This document shows, piece by piece, positions 59,385-64,000 of a stretch of 64,000 bases of DNA. The position numbers and the translations under genes are program-made. The DNA comes from Phocoena phocoena. Lineage: Eukaryota > Chordata > Mammalia > Artiodactyla > Phocoenidae. Under the pieces are notes generated by a model. It was given only the letters and a program-made list of their open reading frames with translations, was not told the DNA's origin and made no database searches. The stretch spans positions 44,060,522 through 44,124,521 of the forward strand of contig NC_089232.1 in the NCBI RefSeq assembly GCF_963924675.1, in the 5' to 3' direction. How positions within the stretch are numbered: the stretch's first letter is position 1; each line of letters starts with the position of its first letter.

Positions 59385-60235
59385 AAAGTATTTAAAAAAA
59401 ACTTTTAATAGAAATACACACAGCTCGGTGATTTTTCACAAACTGAACACACAAGAGTAACCAGTATACAAGTCAAGAAACAAAACTTTGTTAGTACCCC
59501 AAAACCACCCCGTGCTTACTTCCTGCTACTGTCCATCCCTACCCCACCCCCAAGGTAACTAACCACTACCCTAGTTCTAAGAGTAAAGATTAGTTTCACC
59601 TATGGAATAAATCAATGGAATTATACAGTATGCACTCAGTTGTATCTACCTCTCTTCACTCAACATTATATTGTGAGAATCAGCTATATTGTTCTGTGTA
59701 TACGATGCTTATACGGTATTCTATTTATTTATTTATACATTTTACTCTTGATGGGCATTTGGGTAGTTCCCAGTTTGGGACTATTACAAATAGTGCTGCA
59801 TGAACAGCCCAGCACATGTCTTTGTTATACACAGACATAACATTTCTGTTGGATATTTACTTAGGAGTGGAATTACTCTTTTATAGGATGTACACATTAG
59901 GGTTAAGTATATGCTACCAAACAGTTTTCCAAAATACCAGTTTTTACTCCCACCAGCAATATGAGAACTCTGTTCCACATCCTCACCAACACTTGGTAGT
60001 TTCATTTCAGCCTTTCAGGTGGCTGTGTAGTGGTATACCACTGGGATTTCATTTTACATTTCCCTGATGACTAATGAAGTAGGTTACCTTTCCATATGTT
60101 TATTGATAATTTGTATATGCTCTTTTATGGAATAGCTGCTCAAGTCTTTTGCCCCTTTTCCTATTAGATAGCCTACATTTTCTTATTTTTTGAAGGAGTT
60201 TTTTTTTTTTTTTAATATTCTGGATACAAGTTGTT
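59385..60235 (-). mobile_element. Old L1 3' half
   Basis: gatttttcacaaactgaaca, caagtcaagaaacaaaactt, aaatagtgctgcatgaacag and tactcccaccagcaatatga are reversed L1MC-like blocks. Confidence 0.7.
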
Positions 60236-60244
60236 TCTTGATGT

Positions 60245-60505
60245 CTTAGGTTGGGTTCCCCAGAAGGAAGCCCTGAGATGAGGATTCTAGTGCAAGAGAT
60301 TTATTGAGAAAGTGCTCCCTGGAAAAAACAATATGGGAGTGTGAGAATCAGGATAAGGAAGAGGAAGAAGCCAAGCAAAGGTGTGACTTCAGGCAAAGTC
60401 CTGCTGAGGGTAGCTTCAGCCTGATGCCTCAGGGGAACGCTGGGATATTTTTTATATCTTAGACTTTGTCCCAGATTGAGAAAAGGAAGCTGGATTTTCA
60501 TATTC
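60245..60505. mobile_element. Probable old LTR-like repeat
   Basis: taggttgggttccccagaag, then attctagtgcaagagattta and gtgcaagagatttattgag, a block order I associate with ERVL-like repeats. Confidence 0.35.
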
Positions 60506-60507
60506 CT

Positions 60508-60872
60508 GGTACGTAATTCTGATAGATACTACAACATGGATAAACTTCAAAGACATTATGCTCAGTGAAGCAAGTCAGAACAAAAGGACGAATGTTGTAT
60601 GATTCCATTTATATGAAGTACCTGGATTAGTCAACTTCACAGAGACAGAAAGTAGAATAGTGGTTACCCATGGCTGGGGGGATGAGGGAATGGAGAGTTA
60701 TTATATAATGAATACAGAGTTTCAGTTTGGGACGATGAAAAAGTTCTGGAGATAGATGATGGTAATGATTGTACGACAACGTGAATATGCTTAATGCCAC
60801 TGAACTGAACACTTAAAAATGGTTAAAGTGGTAAATTTTATCTTATTTATATTTTACCACAATAAAGAAATA
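60508..60872 (+). mobile_element. Old L1 3' end
   Basis: gatactacaacatggataaa, then ggttacccatggctgggggg and ggttaaagtggtaaatttta, the usual L1MB/MC 3' end. Confidence 0.7.
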
Positions 60873-63245
60873 AAAGAATCATATACACCATTATCAAGTG
60901 GGATTTACCCCTGGGCTGCAAGGATGTTTTAGTTTATGCAAATAATGGGTATGATTCACCACATTAATAGAATAAAATATTTTAGAAATCATATGATCAT
61001 CTCAATAAATGCAGAAAATGCATTTCACAAAATTCAACATCCATTAGTGATAAAACTCTCAACAAATGAGGTGTAGAAGGAGCACCCTCAGTATAATAAC
61101 GGCCATGTATGACAGACCATAGCTAACATCATACTCAATGGTGAAATGTTGAAAGATCTTTCAGGAAGACAAGGGTGCCCACTCTCATCACTTTTATTCA
61201 GCATAGTACTGGAAGTCCTAGCCAGAGCAATTAGGCAAGAAAAACAAATAAAAAGCATCCAAACCAGAAAGGAAGAAATGAAATTGTCTCCATTTGAAAA
61301 CCCTAAAGACTCCACCAAAAACCCTTTAGAACTAACAAGCAAATTCAGTAAAGCTGTAGAATACAAAATAAACATAAAATTTAGTTGTTTTATGCACTAA
61401 AAAATACTATCTGAAACAGAAAGTAAGAAAACAATCCCATTTATGATAACATCAAAACAATAAAATATTTAGGAATAAATTTAACCAAGAAGGTGAAAGA
61501 TCTGTGTACTGAAAACTATAAGACATCAATGAAAGAAACTGAAGAGGATACAATTAAATGGAAGGCATCCTGTGTTCATGGATTAGAAGAATTAATATTG
61601 CTAAAATGTCCATACTACACAAAGTGATCTACAGATTCAGTGCAATCCCTATAAAAATTCCATTGCCATTTTTCACAGAAATAGAAAAAATAATCTTAAA
61701 ATGCATATGGAACTACAAAAGACCCCAAATAGCCAAAGCATCTCAAGAAAAAAGAACAAAGCTGAAGACATCACAATATCTAATTTTAAACCTTATTACA
61801 AAGCTATAGTAATCAAAAAAGTATGGTACTGGCATAAAAACAGACACATAGACCAATGGAACAAAATGGAGAGTCCAGAAATAAATTCACACATATGCAG
61901 TCAACTAATATTTGATAAAGGAGCCAAGAATATTCAATGGGGAAAGGATAATCTCTTCAATAAATAGTGTTGGGAAAACTGGATAGTCATAAGAAACAAA
62001 TGAAATTAGACCTCTATCTTACACTACTCGCAAAAATCAACTTGAAATTGATTAAAGATTTAAATGTAAGACCCCAAACTATAAAACTACGAGGAGAAAA
62101 CAGGGGAGAATCTCCTTGACTTTCGTCTTGGCAATGATTTTTTGATTATGACACTAAAAGCAAAAGCAACAAAAGCAAAAATAAAGAAGTGAGATTACAT
62201 TAAACTAAAAAACTTCACAGCAAAATGAAAAGGCAGCCTCTGGAATAGGAGAAAACATTTGCAAACCTATATCTGATAAGGAGTTAATATCTAAACTATA
62301 TAAAGAACTCATACAACTCAACATCAAAAAAAAAAAAAGCAATCTGATTAAAATATTGGCAGAGGATTGAATAGAAATTTTTCCAGAGAAGACACACAAA
62401 TGGTCAACAGGTACATGAAAGAATGCTCAACATCACTAATTATCAGGGAAATGCAAATCAAAGCCACAATGATGTATCACTTCACACCTGTTAGGATGCC
62501 TATTATTAAAAAGACAAGCTATAACAAGTGTTAGTGGGGCTGTGGAGAAAAGGGACCCCTTGTGCACTGTTGGTGCGAATGTAAACTGGTGCAGCCACTA
62601 TGGAAAACAGTATGGAGATTCCTCAAAAAATTAAAAATAAAATTACCATATGATCTAGCAATCCCACTTCTGGGTATATATCCAGAGGAAATGAAATCAG
62701 GATCTTAAAAAGAAATACCTGCACTCCCATGTTCATTGCAGCATTATTCCAGTAGTTGTCATGGAAACAACCTAAGTGTCCATCAACAACAGATGAATAA
62801 ATAAAGAAAATATGATACACACACACGCACACACGATGAAATATTATTAAACCATAAAAAAGGCAGAAATCTTATCTTTTATGACAACATGAATGGACCT
62901 TGTGGGAATTATGCTAAGTGAAAAAAGTCAGACAGAAAAAGACAAATATCATATGTTCTCACTTCTATGTGGAATTTAAAAATCTCTTAGAAATAGAGAA
63001 TAGAATTGGTCGTTACCAGGGACTGGTGGGTGGGGGGAATGAAGAGATGTTGATCAAAGTGTACAAACATCCAGCTATAAGATGAATAAGTTATGGGGAT
63101 CTAATGTAGAGCATGGTGAGGGGACAGAGGTGTTATCTAACCTTACTGTAATCATTTTGTTATTTACATGTGTATCAAATCATCACATTGTACACCTTAA
63201 ACTTACATATAAGTCAATAATATCTGAATAAAACCAGGAAAATTT
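60873..63245 (+). mobile_element. 5'-truncated old L1 with decayed ORF2
   Basis: From the RT domain (GFIPG-like tgggatttacccctgggctg at about 60900) to the 3' end (caccttaaacttacatataa). The RT block [22 protein letters not shown] is at 61164-61230. Between it and later blocks the FADD region is lost ([14 protein letters not shown]). The C-terminal cysteine region is near 62540-62600. Many frameshifts; inactive. A short CA run lies at 62818-62836. Confidence 0.85.
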
Positions 63246-63289
63246 TTAATTGGTCTTCATCTAATTCAAATTATACTCTAAAAAGTTTT

Positions 63290-63384
63290 TTTATTGACAT
63301 GTAAATATAGTCCTGGTATACTGTTAAGTGGGAAAAAAGAGTACATTGTCTATGATTTGATCCCACATGTGTGTGATTGTGCAT

Positions 63385-63416
<32 letters not shown>

Positions 63417-63565
63417 ATGTATGACAATTTGGAAGCATCTAAGTAGATGGGATTGTGGGTGGAATTTTTTCCAATTTTTTTCTTTTCTTTTCTCTTTTTA
63501 ATCTGTTTTTTGTATTTATCTGTAATATCTGATTTTCCTACAGTGAAGACATACTCTTACAAGTC
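63290..63565 (+). mobile_element. Old L1M-type tail with (TG)n
   Basis: tatactgttaagtgggaaaa, atgatttgatcccacatgtg, a (TG)n at 63391-63416 and gatgggattgtgggtggaat are typical of an old L1 3' end. Confidence 0.5.
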
Positions 63566-63965
63566 AACTTATATAAATATGAGTTACAGTTTTTTTAGTG
63601 TGATTAATACTGAATATATTAAGATGTATAATAAGTATTCAAGACACAGATATGAATTACCTGTATTTATCATAGAGCATTTTGCATAACACATATTCAT
63701 CTTATTTATGCATTTAGATCACCACATTAATGATATTTTAATTTTATTTCTATTATCACATTATGAATGTCTTGAGATTCTTTTTTGTATCCTCTACTCT
63801 TAGCATAGTTACTGGCACTCAGTTGCAATGAAATTTATGAATAACTTGAATTTCAAGGAAGGAGAAATCTTTGTATGTAGTTGTGTTTAATAATGTGGGG
63901 AGGATGATTCAAAACCTCAATGGTAGCATACAAATACTTTTTTTATAGAAAATACTTTTTAAAAA
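63566..63965. other. AT-rich intergenic sequence
   Basis: Nothing recognised. Confidence 0.4.
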
Positions 63966-64000
63966 TAATTCATTAATTAATTTTTGGCTGCGTTGGGTCT
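63966..64000 (-). mobile_element. CHR SINE, cut by the window edge
   Basis: Reads tttttggctgcgttgggtct, the reversed tail-side end of the long CHR form, continuing past the right edge. Confidence 0.8.

Overview
The window is mammalian nuclear chromosomal DNA, most likely from a cetacean or a close cetartiodactyl relative. It is AT-rich and gene-poor and is packed with interspersed repeats. The diagnostic elements are about twenty copies of the CHR-type tRNA-derived SINE (head reading GGGACTTCCCTGGTGGTGCA, usually with an AATAAATAA tail or a long A-tail) and several L1 copies of cetartiodactyl type. Older layers common to mammals are also present: MIR, L2, CR1/L3, L1M/L1ME, MaLR LTRs, Tigger and hAT-Charlie DNA transposons.

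Only one host gene is visible. Exons 1 to 3 of CFAP36 (CCDC104, BARTL1) lie on the minus strand at 7830-7944, 4944-5008 and 4237-4338. All three join in frame with consensus splice sites and encode the first 94 residues of this ciliary ARL3-binding protein. The remaining exons must lie beyond the left edge. Upstream of the start codon (7950-8330) is a CpG-rich promoter with a perfect RFX X-box (8100-8113), an ETS site (8139-8146) and three regularly spaced CCAAT boxes (8206-8298). This fits a cilia gene.

From 8.4 to 64 kb I find no host exon. The stretch looks like intergenic DNA upstream of CFAP36. In human the next gene on that side is, as I remember it, CCDC88A, roughly 100 kb away and divergently transcribed. 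Main contents: old L1 fragments (8.7-9.6, 12.5-13.2, 15.6-16.4 and 17.3-18.5 kb); a MIR split by a MaLR LTR that is itself split by an ERV1 solo LTR and another insertion (10.9-12.5 kb); a candidate CTCF site at 17090-17103; a young 5'-truncated L1 (19.4-20.8 kb); a near full-length but dead L1 (32.0-37.6 kb); a twin-primed L1 inside a MaLR LTR (46.2-47.1 kb); a 200-N assembly gap (50863-51062); two SINEs stacked in one target site (54.2-54.8 kb); and L1 3' ends from 56.9 to 63.6 kb.

I did not find a previously undescribed coding system. The most useful non-repeat signals are the CFAP36 promoter architecture and the CTCF-like site. The transposon stratigraphy gives clean relative ages for many insertions. 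Repeat family names come from memory of consensus sequences and should be confirmed with RepeatMasker.
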